A DNA stretch of 64,000 nucleotides from Paenibacillus antri (GCF_005765165.1 NZ_VCIW01000020.1:95088-159087); one strand, 5' to 3'; shown: positions 24,931 to 34,527, numbered from the stretch's first letter. Notes: a model not told the origin generated them from the letters alone. A program made the numbers and translations.

Positions 24931-26946
24931 TTCGACCGCATAGATCGAATGCGCCTTCAAGCGCAGCGACAGCGCCCCGCTTCCCTCCGTCGCGGCCTCG
25001 AACCGCCGGCTGACGACCGCCTCCGGCTCGAACACGTCGTTGACGAGGTCGATGCGGTCTCCCGCGATTTCCCGTACGACCGCGCCGGGCGCTGCTTCGA
25101 AGCCGTTCGCGCGCAGCTCCGCGTCGACGTCCTCGAGCGAGCGGTTCACGACGAGGGCGGTCAGCTTGCGTCCGTCCCGGCTGATGCAGCAGACGACGTC
25201 GAGCGTCGGCAAGCCGTCCGTCGGCACGCCCCACGCGTGCTTCGGCGCGTCGAACGTATCGCAGCTCAGCTCGTGTTCCACGACCCGGGCGATGTCCGCG
25301 TTCGCGAACAGCTCGAGCGCATAATACGTCGGCGTGCCGTAGACGAGGTCGCCCTTGCCGCTCCAGCCCGGCACGCGCCCCTTCTTCTGGTCGGCGTAGT
25401 TGTCGCCGACCCGGATGCAGCCGCCGAGCCAACCGTTCACGAGGTCCGAGAAGCTGCCGATCTCCACGATGTCGCAGCTGCGAATCATCTCGTTCAGGTT
25501 CGCGGCGTTCGCGACGGCGGCCTCCAGCGTATGCTCGTTCGGCAGCCCTTGGCGAATCGTGTTCGGGTAGTACATCGTGTTGTACTCCGTGATCGCCAGC
25601 TTCACGTGCCGCGCCTTCTCGCTGCTCCGAATCGCGTCCGCGGCTTGGCGAATCGCATATCGCGACACCTCGGGATAGCTGACGATCGCGCGGAACTTCT
25701 CCTCCGCCGGCGCGCGCTCGGCGGCGTCTCTGCCCGGATACCCGTACGTGGAGTAATGCTGGTAAATATGCATCGTGAGGTAATCGATATGCTCGCCGGC
25801 GATGTCGAGCACCGTCCGGTTCCATGCGTCGTCCGTATGGCCGCAGCCGAGCAGGACGAGCTCCGGGTCGACGGCCTTCATCCCTTTCGCGAAAGCGACG
25901 AGGCGATGCGCGTACTCCTCCGCGTCGCAATGCCCGACCTGCCACGGACCCCACACCTCGTTGCCGATCTCCCAATATTTCGCCCGGAACGGTTCGACGC
26001 GGCCGTGCGACGCCCGCAGCGCGCCGAGCGGATCGGTCTCGGCGTCCGCGTTGCAATACCGAATCCACTCCGCCGCTTCCTCGGGCGTGCCCGAGCCGTC
26101 GTTCACGCAGATAAGCGGTTCGACGCCGAGCCGTTCGCAAAACTCCAAAAATTCGATCGTGCCGAAATATTTATCCGCCTGGTGATCCCATGCTTCGTTC
26201 ATGACGTTCGGACGTTCGTAGGCCGGTCCGACCCCTTGCCGCCAATGGTACGCGCTGATGTAGTTGCCGCCGAGCCGCATCATGCCGGCGTTCAGCCGCT
26301 TCGTCATCTCGAACACGTCCGGCTTGACGAGGCCGACATGATCCTCCGGCAACAGCGACACGTGATCCAGCCACAGCGCGCCGGTCGAGATCGAATCCTT
26401 CCACGTCTTCTCCTCGGAGCTGATCGTCAAGCGGAACTCGGCGTCGGCGCTCGCGGCGGAGACGCGGATCTCGGTCTTATACTCCCGCCAGTCGTGGCTC
26501 TCGATCGCGACCTCGGCTTCGCCGAGCGTCTTCCCCGTGATGCGGTCCACGATCGCGAGCCGCAACGATTCGATCTCCCTCGTCGCCCGAGCGAACAGCT
26601 TCGCCTCGTAACGAATGCCGCCGCGGACGGAGACGCGCTGCGCGATTCCCGCGTAACACCGGTCGTCGCTTGCGATTCGAATTTTCTGGCTGTGGCCGGA
26701 GTGTCGCGGCGCCGGCGGCTCCAACGAGAACGCCGTATTTTTCCCGTTCGTGATCGGCATCCATTCGCCGGAGACGCCGGGGGCGAATTCCGCCTCCTTT
26801 TCGAAATCCATAGTCTTCAAGGGGAACGCCAACATCGCATCCATATGGTCGCGGATATCCTCGACGAAATGGCCGAACAGGAACGGTTGTATCTCGCCCT
26901 TGCGGACGCGGTCGCCATGGATGACCAGCTTCGCATGATTCGCCAA
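24913..26946 (-). CDS. GH51 alpha-L-arabinofuranosidase with inserted carbohydrate-binding domain
   Basis: A 677-residue enzyme without signal peptide, so intracellular. The GH51 TIM barrel begins around residue 200. The acid/base glutamate is E330 in YWEIGNEVWGPW and the nucleophile E454 in AITEYN. Residues ~60-200 form a beta-rich insertion resembling a CBM4/9 fold, which explains why it is longer than the ~500-residue AbfA enzymes. It releases terminal arabinofuranose from imported arabino-oligosaccharides. The start is a TTG with GGAGAGGA 10 bases upstream. It is the last gene of the ABC transporter operon. Confidence 0.92.
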   Translation of the reverse strand: MANHAKLVIHGDRVRKGEIQPFLFGHFVEDIRDHMDAMLAFPLKTMDFEKEAEFAPGVSGEWMPITNGKNTAFSLEPPAPRHSGHSQKIRIASDDRCYAGIAQRVSVRGGIRYEAKLFARATREIESLRLAIVDRITGKTLGEAEVAIESHDWREYKTEIRVSAASADAEFRLTISSEEKTWKDSISTGALWLDHVSLLPEDHVGLVKPDVFEMTKRLNAGMMRLGGNYISAYHWRQGVGPAYERPNVMNEAWDHQADKYFGTIEFLEFCERLGVEPLICVNDGSGTPEEAAEWIRYCNADAETDPLGALRASHGRVEPFRAKYWEIGNEVWGPWQVGHCDAEEYAHRLVAFAKGMKAVDPELVLLGCGHTDDAWNRTVLDIAGEHIDYLTMHIYQHYSTYGYPGRDAAERAPAEEKFRAIVSYPEVSRYAIRQAADAIRSSEKARHVKLAITEYNTMYYPNTIRQGLPNEHTLEAAVANAANLNEMIRSCDIVEIGSFSDLVNGWLGGCIRVGDNYADQKKGRVPGWSGKGDLVYGTPTYYALELFANADIARVVEHELSCDTFDAPKHAWGVPTDGLPTLDVVCCISRDGRKLTALVVNRSLEDVDAELRANGFEAAPGAVVREIAGDRIDLVNDVFEPEAVVSRRFEAATEGSGALSLRLKAHSIYAVELTAAQ

Positions 26947-26973
26947 TCGGTTTCAGTCCTCTCCGTAATTTCT

Positions 26974-27897
26974 TTACCCTTTGATCGAGCCGATCATAAC
27001 GCCCTTCACGAAATGCTTTTGCACGAACGGGTACATGATCAGCACCGGAATGCTCGCGATAATGATGAGCGCGTATTTGATGCTCTCGGCGAGAAGGAGC
27101 TTCTCGGTCATGCCGAACGAGGAGCCGCCTTCGTCGAGGTAGCTGCTCTGGCTGATGATCAAAATTTCGCGCAGCACCAGCTGCAGCGGATACAGCGCGT
27201 CGTTGCGCAAATAGATGAGCGCGTTGAAGAACGCGTTCCAGTGCCCGACGGCGTAAAACAGCACCATGACGGCGATGATCGGCTTCGACAGCGGCAGGAT
27301 GATATGCGTCAGCATCCGAACGTTCGAGCACCCGTCGATATGAGCGGCTTCCTGCACCTCCCACGGGATGTTCGACTGGAAATACGTGCGCATCACGATC
27401 AAGTTGTACGTCGCGATCGCGTTCGGCACGAGGAGCGCCCAGACCGTGTTCACCATGCCGAGATCTCTCACGAGCAAATACGTCGGAATCAGCCCGCCGT
27501 TGAAAAACATCGTAAACGTGACGACGAACATAAAGACGTTGCGTCCGGGCAAGTCCCTGCGAGACAGCGGGTAGGCTGCGAGCGTCGTCAGGAAGATGTT
27601 CACGATCGTGCCCGCGAACGAATAGAACAAGGTGTTTTTATAACCGACCCACACCGCCCCGTAATTGAACACTTCGCGATAGGCGTCCAGCGTAAAGCCG
27701 ACGGGCCACAGCCACATCTCTCCGTTCATGACCTGTCTCGGGTCGCTGAACGATGCGCTGAGGACGAAGAGCAGCGGATACAATACAATCAGTAAGATGA
27801 CCGCCGCTACCGCGTTCACGCCGGCGTCGAACCATCGTCCGTCGTCGATGGCGCTCCGCGCGCGAACGGAAGCGGCGCTTCTCCGTTCGGTTACCAT
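26974..27897 (-). CDS. Sugar ABC transporter permease (YtcP/LplC type)
   Basis: The 307-residue membrane protein has six predicted transmembrane helices and the EAA loop EAAHIDGCSNVRMLTHIILPLSKP that contacts the ATPase. The ending HFVKGVMIGSIKG is characteristic of YtcP-like carbohydrate permeases. It pairs with the LplB-type permease just upstream, which it overlaps by 7 bases. No ATPase is encoded here; such systems commonly use a shared MsmX-type ATPase. Confidence 0.93.
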   Translation of the reverse strand: MVTERRSAASVRARSAIDDGRWFDAGVNAVAAVILLIVLYPLLFVLSASFSDPRQVMNGEMWLWPVGFTLDAYREVFNYGAVWVGYKNTLFYSFAGTIVNIFLTTLAAYPLSRRDLPGRNVFMFVVTFTMFFNGGLIPTYLLVRDLGMVNTVWALLVPNAIATYNLIVMRTYFQSNIPWEVQEAAHIDGCSNVRMLTHIILPLSKPIIAVMVLFYAVGHWNAFFNALIYLRNDALYPLQLVLREILIISQSSYLDEGGSSFGMTEKLLLAESIKYALIIIASIPVLIMYPFVQKHFVKGVMIGSIKG

Positions 27898-28796
27898 AGG
27901 CTCGTCTCCGCTTTCTTCCGAGCGTACCGGTTAATAAGCACCAGCAGGGCGAAGTTAATGACGGAATTGAACAAGCCGATCGCCGCGCTGTAGCTGAAGT
28001 CTCCTTGCAGAATACCGTTCTGGTATACGAACGTCTGAATGACGTCGCTGGCGTCCTTGTTCAAGCTGTTTTGCATCAGCAAGATTTTCTCGAAGCCGAC
28101 GTTCATGAAGTGGCCGATATCGAGGATGAGCAGGATGACGATAATCGGGAAGATGCCGGGAAGCGATACGTGTCGAATGCGCTGCCACCGTCCCGCGCCG
28201 TCGATTTTGGCGGCCTCGTACAGCTGCGGGTTAACGCCGGCGAGCGCGGCGATATAAATAATGGACTGCCAGCCCATGTTTTGCCAAATGTTCGATCCGA
28301 TGAAGACGGTCTTGAACCATTCCGCCTTCTCCAGGAACGCGACGGGCTCGATGCCGACTTCCTTCAGCGCGAAATTGACGAACCCGGCCTGCGGGTTGAG
28401 GAACAGTTGAAGCATGCCGACGATGACGACGACGGAAATGAAGTGCGGCATGTAAGTGACGTTCTGCAGCAGTTTCTTGTACCGTTCGCCTTTCATCTCG
28501 TTGATCAGCAGCGCGAGGAGGATCGGAATCGGAAACGCGAACAGGAGCGAGTAGATGCTGATCGAAACCGTATTCCATAACAACCGGCCGAAATAGTATG
28601 AAGAGAAAAATCGATCGAAGTTTTCGAAGCCGACCCATTCGCTTCCTGTAATGCCTCTTGCCGGGTTGAAATCTCTGAACGCGATTTGCAAGCCGTACAT
28701 CGGCCCGTATTGGAACAAAATGTACCACGCCATCGGGATGAGCAGCATCAAGTATAAATCGTAGCGGGTGAACACTCTTTTGAACGTGCGCTCCAC
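27891..28796 (-). CDS. Sugar ABC transporter permease (LplB type)
   Basis: The 301-residue protein starts MERTFKRVFTRYDLYLMLLIP and has the LplB-family QYGPMYGLQIAFRDFNPARGITGSEWVGF stretch split by a periplasmic loop, six membrane helices and an EAA loop EAAKIDGAGRWQRIRHVSLPGI. It forms the inner-membrane channel with the downstream permease for an oligosaccharide, probably arabino-oligosaccharide given the GH51 gene. Confidence 0.93.
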   Translation of the reverse strand: MERTFKRVFTRYDLYLMLLIPMAWYILFQYGPMYGLQIAFRDFNPARGITGSEWVGFENFDRFFSSYYFGRLLWNTVSISIYSLLFAFPIPILLALLINEMKGERYKKLLQNVTYMPHFISVVVIVGMLQLFLNPQAGFVNFALKEVGIEPVAFLEKAEWFKTVFIGSNIWQNMGWQSIIYIAALAGVNPQLYEAAKIDGAGRWQRIRHVSLPGIFPIIVILLILDIGHFMNVGFEKILLMQNSLNKDASDVIQTFVYQNGILQGDFSYSAAIGLFNSVINFALLVLINRYARKKAETSLW

Positions 28797-28830
28797 TGGC
28801 GTCCCTCCATTCCCGGCGGGTCCGGCGGCA

Positions 28831-28860
28831 AGGGAGGGCGGCCGAACCGCCGCGCCCCCC
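28831..28860 (-). other. Intercistronic hairpin between binding-protein and permease genes
   Basis: GGCGG-TTCGG-CCGCC flanked by further pairing GGG/CCC, without a T tract. It lies between the binding protein stop and the permease start and may stabilise the upstream message or reduce downstream expression. Confidence 0.5.
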
Positions 28861-28880
28861 TGCCGTCGAAGTCGTCGCCG

Positions 28881-30500
28881 TTACTTCGTCTTGTCGTAAG
28901 CGTCTTGGTAAAACTTCTGAAGCTGCTCGAGATTCATCTTGTTCAGCGTACCGACGTATTCGCCCCACTTGTCGAACGAGAGGGCGCCGGTGACGAACTT
29001 GGCGGCGCTCTCGTCGACGAAGGCGTCGATGTCTTGCCGCAGCGTGTTGACTTCCTTCGCCGTCTGCTCGTCGAACATCGGCGCGCCGTAAATTTTGTCC
29101 GGCAGGTACGGATCGAGCGCTTCCTGCGCCGCCTGCACCTCCGGCGGATTGATCGCGGACGCGTTGTTCACGTTGACGTACTGCGGAGATCCCCCGCCCG
29201 GCCAAGGCGTGAATTGACCGATCGTCACCCCGGTGCCTCGCGGATCCGTCAGGATCGCTTCGGTATATTCCGGCTTCCCGTCCGGTTGGAAATCGAACGT
29301 TTCGCCTTCGATGCCGTACCGCATGAAGATCGAACCTTCTTCGCTGAAGAAGTAGTCGATCCAACGCATGGTCGCTTCCGGGTACTTGTTGACCGACGTG
29401 ATCGCGAACGTGCCGAAGTCGCGGGCGACCGGGCTGCCGTTGACCATCCGGTCTCCGTTCGGTCCGACGAACGGGGCGATGCCCGCGTAATCTTCTTTCC
29501 GATTCACGAACGGGTCGCTCGCTTGGTTGAAGAAGTAGCCGAGTTTTCCTTCGCCCATCTTCGCCACGTAATCCGCGCCGGTATGCGTCAGCAGCTCCTG
29601 ATCGATCAGCTTTTCCGAATACAGCTGATGCAGGAACTCGAGCAGCTGCTTGAACCGATCGTCCTCAATCCAGAGGTCGACCTTGTCGCCCTCGATATTG
29701 ATGCGATATCCCATCTGGGTCTGCAAGCCGAACGAACCCGACATGCTGTTAATGAGATCCGGCAAATTCCAAGTCGACAGCGGAATTTCGTCCTGCTGTC
29801 CGTTGCCGTTCGGGTCCCCGTCGCGGAACGCGCGCAGCACCTCGACCACGTCCTCGTGCGTCTCCGGCGCCTCCAAATTGACGGCGTCGAGCCAAGCCAT
29901 GTTCATCCAGTGTTTGTTCGTGCGAGCCGCCCCGAGCGTGAGGATGGCCGGCAGCGCATAAATATGGCCGTCCGGCGCCGTAATGGACGCCCGAATTTCC
30001 GGGTACTGTTCTAACAACGCGGTGATGTTCGGCGCGTACGAATCCAGTAAACCCTCGAGCGGAATAAGCATGCCGCTGCTGCCGTAGCGGATGGCCTCCA
30101 GCGGCGTTATCCCGGCTTTGTACAACGCATCCGGCAATTCGTTCGAAGCGAACAACAAATTTTTGCGTTCCGCGAAGCCTTCGTCGGGCACGTCCTCCCA
30201 GACGATGTCGATGCCCGTCATCTTCTCGTATTCTTTGAACATCAGCATGTCCTCGTAAGGACCGTTCGGCGGCGCCTTGCGCGCGAACATCTTGAGCGAA
30301 ATCGGCTCGTTGACGATCGGGAACCCTTCCTTGTTCAGCAGTTCGCCTTCGGCGGAGCCGTCCCCGTTGCCCGCGCTCCCGCCTTCGCTCTGCGGCGCCG
30401 GCTCCGGCCCTTCGGCCGAGTCCGTGTTGCAGGCGAGCAGCGCCGTCGACATGAGGGCGACCGCCAGCGACACCGACAATCCCTTTTGCAACGTTTTCAT
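28881..30500 (-). CDS. Extracellular solute-binding lipoprotein of a sugar ABC transporter
   Basis: The 539-residue protein has a lipoprotein signal with lipobox LLAC and the lipidated cysteine at C24, then an acidic linker (NTDSAEGPEPAPQSEGG). The mature part is a family 1-like binding protein of the LplA/YtcQ group (EPISLKMFARKAPPNGPYEDM, ASNELPDALYKAG, DPNGNGQQDEIPLS). It captures oligosaccharides outside the membrane. AAGGAGG precedes the ATG. First gene of its operon, separated from yesN by a terminator and a cre-bearing gap. Confidence 0.94.
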   Translation of the reverse strand: MKTLQKGLSVSLAVALMSTALLACNTDSAEGPEPAPQSEGGSAGNGDGSAEGELLNKEGFPIVNEPISLKMFARKAPPNGPYEDMLMFKEYEKMTGIDIVWEDVPDEGFAERKNLLFASNELPDALYKAGITPLEAIRYGSSGMLIPLEGLLDSYAPNITALLEQYPEIRASITAPDGHIYALPAILTLGAARTNKHWMNMAWLDAVNLEAPETHEDVVEVLRAFRDGDPNGNGQQDEIPLSTWNLPDLINSMSGSFGLQTQMGYRINIEGDKVDLWIEDDRFKQLLEFLHQLYSEKLIDQELLTHTGADYVAKMGEGKLGYFFNQASDPFVNRKEDYAGIAPFVGPNGDRMVNGSPVARDFGTFAITSVNKYPEATMRWIDYFFSEEGSIFMRYGIEGETFDFQPDGKPEYTEAILTDPRGTGVTIGQFTPWPGGGSPQYVNVNNASAINPPEVQAAQEALDPYLPDKIYGAPMFDEQTAKEVNTLRQDIDAFVDESAAKFVTGALSFDKWGEYVGTLNKMNLEQLQKFYQDAYDKTK

Positions 30501-30531
30501 ACGAGCGACCTCCTTAAGGATTCATCTATTG

Positions 30532-30545
30532 TGTAACCGCTTTAA
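30532..30545. promoter_or_regulatory. cre-like site upstream of the arabinoside transporter operon
   Basis: TGTAACCGCTTTAA, with the central CG and half-site spacing of CcpA operators, 32 bases before the binding-protein start. Confidence 0.4.
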
Positions 30546-30564
30546 TCTTACAAAACGCAAGGAA

Positions 30565-30580
30565 ATGAAAGCGCTACAAT
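30565..30580. promoter_or_regulatory. Second cre-like site upstream of the arabinoside transporter operon
   Basis: ATGAAAGCGCTACAAT, two mismatches to the 16-base CcpA consensus; same ATGAAAGCG core as the site upstream of the histidine kinase gene. Confidence 0.5.
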
Positions 30581-30630
30581 ATTTCCTAAAATACTACACG
30601 ATTTTGCACGCGCTCCTTTGCGACCGGAAA

Positions 30631-30657
30631 CAAAAAAGCGCGCCGCTCAGCGCGCTT
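30631..30657 (-). terminator. Terminator overlapping the end of yesN
   Basis: AAGCGCG pairs with CGCGCTT and is followed by a T tract on the minus strand; the stem includes the response regulator stop codon. Confidence 0.8.
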
Positions 30658-32293
30658 CGCCATCTCCGCTCTCCCGCCGCTCCGGGCCGTTCGCGTAAGA
30701 GTTCGGCGTCATCCCTACGATGTCCTTGAATACTTTAAAAAAGTAATTATAGCTGGAAAATCCGACGTCCTTATAGAGATGTTTCATCTTCACGGTTCCT
30801 TGCCGGTGGCGGATCAGCTGCTTCGCCTGTTCGATGCGGACCTGATTCAAATAGTCCGTGAAGTTGACGCCCGCCTGCTGCTTGAACAGCCGGCTTAAAT
30901 ACGAGGCGGTGATGCCCGCATGCTCCGCCGCTTGCTCGAGCGAGATGTTCTCGCGGTATCGTTGACGTACGAACGATTTCGCCGCCTTCACGTACGCGGA
31001 GCCTCCTTCGTCGGACGAGTCCCTCGGAAGCTTGCCGAGCAGCGCATCGAACAGCGACAACGTCCAATTCCGGATATCGTCGAGCCGATCGGCCCGGCTC
31101 AGGTCGCTTCGCGTCAGGTAGGCGCCCTCGTAGAACGTCGCTTCTTTGCCCCCCGACTTCCTCCATACCTTCTCCGCTAAGCTCACGAGCTCCCCGACCG
31201 TCAGTTGGATCGATTGCACGGTCGCCCCGCGGCTTCGGATCGCCTCGAAGATGCCATGGATCAGCGACCTCGTCTTCGCCTCGTCGCCTTGCTCCAAAGC
31301 GAGCTGCAGCTCCCGCTCTTCGCCCAAACCGAGCGTGAAGGCCGGCTGTCGGCCGACGGCGGAACTCTCTACGTCGATCCACCGCAGCTGCTGCTTCTCC
31401 GCGAGCGAGCCGTCGGCTCGTTCGTAGACGGAGCGGACGCCTTCGACGTCGCGCATCGGCTGGAACGCGCCGAACACCGCTTTCACGTTCATGAGCGAGA
31501 GAAGCGAACGCTCGATGCGCTGCGTGCAGGCGTGGAGCCTTTGCCTCATCGCGTACTCGCTCTTCTCCCGATCGAACGAAAACAAAAATAGATATTTGCC
31601 TTGTTCGAGGTCCGAGACGATGCCGTTCAGCTCACCGAACTGCTGATGGCAGAGGTCCGCGACCGATCGCGACAGCTTCATCTTCTCCTGCGTGGCGAGC
31701 AGCTCGGTGAACAAGGCGTAATTCGCGAGCTGCATGACCCCGAGCATCAAATTGCGGGCGCCGATCGGCGACAAATTCGCGAAATATTGGATCGCCCGCC
31801 CGAGTTCCTCCTCGGTGCCGAGCGCCAAGTCCTTGGCATACTTCCGAGACAGCTCCAGATTCATCAGCTTCCAGTGTTTCTCCAAATACGTCTCTTCGCG
31901 CCGAAGCCGGTGGGACTGTTCGATTTCGTCTTTCACCTTCGCAAGCAGGGCGGTCAGGCCGGGCCCGTCCACTCGGTGTTTGAGCAAGTAATCGACGGCC
32001 CCGTGCCGAAGCGTCTCTCGGACGTAATCGTAGTTGTCGTAGCTGCTGAGGACGATGGTTCGAACGTCTCCCCCCAGCTCCGACAGCCGCTTGCACAGCG
32101 CGACGCCGTCCATGCCGGCCATGTGAATGTCCGCCAGGACGAGCTGCGGGGACAGTTCTTCGATGAGCGCAAGCGCCTCGAACCCGTTGCTCGCTTCGCC
32201 GACGATGTCGAAGCCGTGCCGCTCCCAGTCCACCAACCCCCGAATGTAATTTCGCGCCAACATTTCGTCGTCTACCAAAATCGTACGAATCAT
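30647..32293 (-). CDS. YesN-type response regulator with AraC output domain
   Basis: A 548-residue regulator: receiver domain at 1-125 with the phosphoacceptor D55 in QLVLADIHMAGMDG, a long helical middle region, and an AraC domain at ~440-540 (ISLEQAAEHAGITASYLSRLFKQQAG and KHLYKDVGFSSYNYFFKVFKDIVGM). Partner of the adjacent YesM kinase, with which it overlaps by ATGA. It probably activates the binding-protein operon 146 bases downstream. Confidence 0.93.
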   Translation of the reverse strand: MIRTILVDDEMLARNYIRGLVDWERHGFDIVGEASNGFEALALIEELSPQLVLADIHMAGMDGVALCKRLSELGGDVRTIVLSSYDNYDYVRETLRHGAVDYLLKHRVDGPGLTALLAKVKDEIEQSHRLRREETYLEKHWKLMNLELSRKYAKDLALGTEEELGRAIQYFANLSPIGARNLMLGVMQLANYALFTELLATQEKMKLSRSVADLCHQQFGELNGIVSDLEQGKYLFLFSFDREKSEYAMRQRLHACTQRIERSLLSLMNVKAVFGAFQPMRDVEGVRSVYERADGSLAEKQQLRWIDVESSAVGRQPAFTLGLGEERELQLALEQGDEAKTRSLIHGIFEAIRSRGATVQSIQLTVGELVSLAEKVWRKSGGKEATFYEGAYLTRSDLSRADRLDDIRNWTLSLFDALLGKLPRDSSDEGGSAYVKAAKSFVRQRYRENISLEQAAEHAGITASYLSRLFKQQAGVNFTDYLNQVRIEQAKQLIRHRQGTVKMKHLYKDVGFSSYNYFFKVFKDIVGMTPNSYANGPERRESGDGEAR

Positions 32294-34035
32294 CGCGCCT
32301 CCGCCATCCTCTCCAACGGGATCGTTACGACCGCCTTCGTGAACGACCCGTGCCGGCTGTATAGGGACAGTCCGTACGCTTCGCCGTACACCATGCGGAT
32401 GCGTTCGTGCACGTTCATGATGCCCATCCCTCCGCGCCTTACGTTGTCCTGCATCACGTCGGTGTCGAACGCTTTCGCGATTTGCTCCTCGGTCATGCCG
32501 ACGCCGGTGTCCGCGACCTCGATCTTCATGCGGCCTTCCTCCCGATACGCGCGGATTTGAATCAGGCCGGGTTCGCCCAGCGGACTAATGCCGTGGTAGA
32601 TCGCGTTCTCGACGAGCGGTTGCAAGATCAGCTTCAACACTTCGCGCTTCGAAAGCTCCGGTTCGATATCGTAATGAATGTCGAATTGATTGACGAACCG
32701 GTAGCGCTGAATGTTGACATAGCTTTTGACATAATCGAGTTCTTCCTGCAGCGTCACGAATTCGCGGGTGTTGCCGAGAACGCCTCGCAGCAGATCGGTA
32801 AGCGACGTCGACACCTCCTCGATGTTCTTCGCATGCTGCAGATGAGCCATGTATTTGATCGTATTTAACGTATTATACAGAAAATGCGGTTTGATTTGGG
32901 CTTGCAGCGCCATCAGCTCCGCCTCGCGCTTTTGCCGTTCGCGCTGCTTCATGTCTTCGACCAACGTTCTGATTTTGTCCAGCATCCGGATGAACAACTC
33001 GTTCAGCTGACCGACCTCGTCTTCGGCATCGATCTTCGTCGACACGCTCAAGTTGCCGTCATGCACCCATAACATCGCGTTGCGCAGCCGTTTCAAGTTT
33101 TTCGTAATTTGCGACGAAATCGCGATCGAGACGAATAACGCGACGACGAACGCCAGCAGGACGACTTGCGCGATCGTATGACGGAAGCGGATCGAATCTT
33201 GAATCAACGCGTGCTCCGGAATCGTGCCGATCGTCGTCCATCCCGACTTCTCCGACTTATAGCTAACGACGAGATGCGGCTTGCCTTCGACCTCCGTCTC
33301 GCCGACGGAATTCGTGCCGAGAAGCTTGCCGAAGACGCCGGACAGCGGCGAGTCGAAGACGTTATTTTCCGATACTTGCCCGTTCGTATTGAAGACGAAA
33401 TCCCCGTCTTCGTCGATGACGTAAATATGACTGTCCTCCGACGGCTTAATGTTATACGCGTTCTCGATCACTTCGTAGTTGAGGTCGATCATGACCGCGG
33501 CATTCGGCGATTCGCTGTATTGAATCCCTCGGCCGATCACGAGCGTCTTGCTCTGTCCGGCGCGTTCGAACAACACCTGCTGCCCGGTCGAAGCCAAGAA
33601 CCGTTCGAATAACGGCGCGTTCAGGTTCGAAGCGTCCAGCCAAGGCGCGCCGACGAAAAAAATTTTCCCGTTCCGGTCGACGACCGATATTCTCGAGATA
33701 TGCGACTTATAGGCAACCAAATACGACAGGAAATTTTCGATTTTCTTTTGCTCGAGCACCCATTCGTACGACACTTCGAAGTGGGGACTGCGCAGCACGT
33801 CGATCACGTTCTCCTCGTTCGCCGCGACGGTCGTCAGGAGGAGGCTCGTATCCTCCAGCAGCACGTTCAGGTTTTCGTCCGCGCGGCGAAGGCTGTCCGT
33901 GACGTACTGAATCGCGTTCGCCTTGATGTTCTCCGTTAAATTCCAATAGATGATCAATCCGACGCTCAGCAGCGCGAACAGCATGACGGCGCTGAACGCG
34001 ACGAACATTTTCGTTTGGATGCTTTTCCTCAGCAT
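32290..34035 (-). CDS. YesM-type sensor histidine kinase
   Basis: The 581-residue kinase has an N-terminal membrane helix (MFVAFSAVMLFALLSVGLIIYW), an extracellular Cache-like sensor, a second helix (VVLLAFVVALFVSIAIS), a HAMP linker, the His_kinase motif with the phosphorylated histidine in QIKPHFLYNTLN, and an ATPase domain (LQPLVENAIYHGI, VADTGVGM, GGMGIMNVHERI). It senses sugar or binding protein outside and phosphorylates YesN. The ATG at 34035 is chosen for GGAG six bases upstream. Confidence 0.93.
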   Translation of the reverse strand: MLRKSIQTKMFVAFSAVMLFALLSVGLIIYWNLTENIKANAIQYVTDSLRRADENLNVLLEDTSLLLTTVAANEENVIDVLRSPHFEVSYEWVLEQKKIENFLSYLVAYKSHISRISVVDRNGKIFFVGAPWLDASNLNAPLFERFLASTGQQVLFERAGQSKTLVIGRGIQYSESPNAAVMIDLNYEVIENAYNIKPSEDSHIYVIDEDGDFVFNTNGQVSENNVFDSPLSGVFGKLLGTNSVGETEVEGKPHLVVSYKSEKSGWTTIGTIPEHALIQDSIRFRHTIAQVVLLAFVVALFVSIAISSQITKNLKRLRNAMLWVHDGNLSVSTKIDAEDEVGQLNELFIRMLDKIRTLVEDMKQRERQKREAELMALQAQIKPHFLYNTLNTIKYMAHLQHAKNIEEVSTSLTDLLRGVLGNTREFVTLQEELDYVKSYVNIQRYRFVNQFDIHYDIEPELSKREVLKLILQPLVENAIYHGISPLGEPGLIQIRAYREEGRMKIEVADTGVGMTEEQIAKAFDTDVMQDNVRRGGMGIMNVHERIRMVYGEAYGLSLYSRHGSFTKAVVTIPLERMAEAR

Positions 34036-34050
34036 AGGCCACTCCGATGT

Positions 34051-34066
34051 ATGAAAGCGTTTTACT
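34051..34066. promoter_or_regulatory. cre-like site upstream of the yesM-type kinase gene
   Basis: ATGAAAGCGTTTTACT, close to the CcpA consensus, 16 bases before the start codon and therefore suited to repression by carbon catabolites. Confidence 0.5.
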
Positions 34067-34199
34067 TTCAATTATATACGAACCTTCAAATATAAAAAAA
34101 TATTAAGCGACAACGAAGTCCGACAAACTTCGCGGCGAAAGCTGTGTAATATAGTCCTTGCACCACTTTTTTCAAAGAGAGAAAGGGAGGAACACGCTT

Positions 34200-34475
34200 T
34201 TGGAGAAGGTCTTACACGGTTCCGTCGGAGGGAAAATGAAGCAGCAGGCGCTATGGTTCATTCAGCTTGAAAAGGAGAGGATCCTACATAATTATTTAAG
34301 CGGCTGCGCGTCGAAAGATCAAGCCGTCGGCGGACTGAACACTCTCTACCAAATCGCTTCTTATTTGCACGATAAGGACGTCATGAAAAATTTATGGCTG
34401 TCCATCGTCGACATCCAAAACGCCCGGTTCCCCGGACTACGCTCTTCGGGAGCGCCCGGAACGATAGGTTTATAG
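34200..34475 (+). CDS. Small conserved-looking protein of unknown function
   Basis: A 91-residue product starting at TTG 34200 behind a GGGAGG site (34187-34192). The sequence KMKQQALWFIQLEKERILHNYLSGCASKDQAVGG... is split by me for display; it is largely helical, without signal peptide or membrane segment, and is followed by a strong terminator, which supports a real short transcript. I do not recognise a family. It is divergent from the histidine kinase gene and may be part of the same regulon, but nothing in the sequence proves this. Confidence 0.6.
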   Translation: MEKVLHGSVGGKMKQQALWFIQLEKERILHNYLSGCASKDQAVGGLNTLYQIASYLHDKDVMKNLWLSIVDIQNARFPGLRSSGAPGTIGL

Positions 34476-34491
34476 CAGTTTCATAGGGGGG

Positions 34492-34527
34492 AAGGAACGG
34501 CGCTCGCGTCCGTTCCTTCTTTTTTTG
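34492..34527 (+). terminator. Terminator after the small unknown gene
   Basis: AAGGAACGG pairs with CCGTTCCTT, then CTTTTTTTG. Confidence 0.92.

Noticed and set aside
24949..27795. A 948-codon plus-strand open frame opposite the GH51 and permease genes
   Set aside because: It is an antisense shadow of GC-rich coding DNA; the minus-strand genes have clear catalytic motifs and membrane helices.
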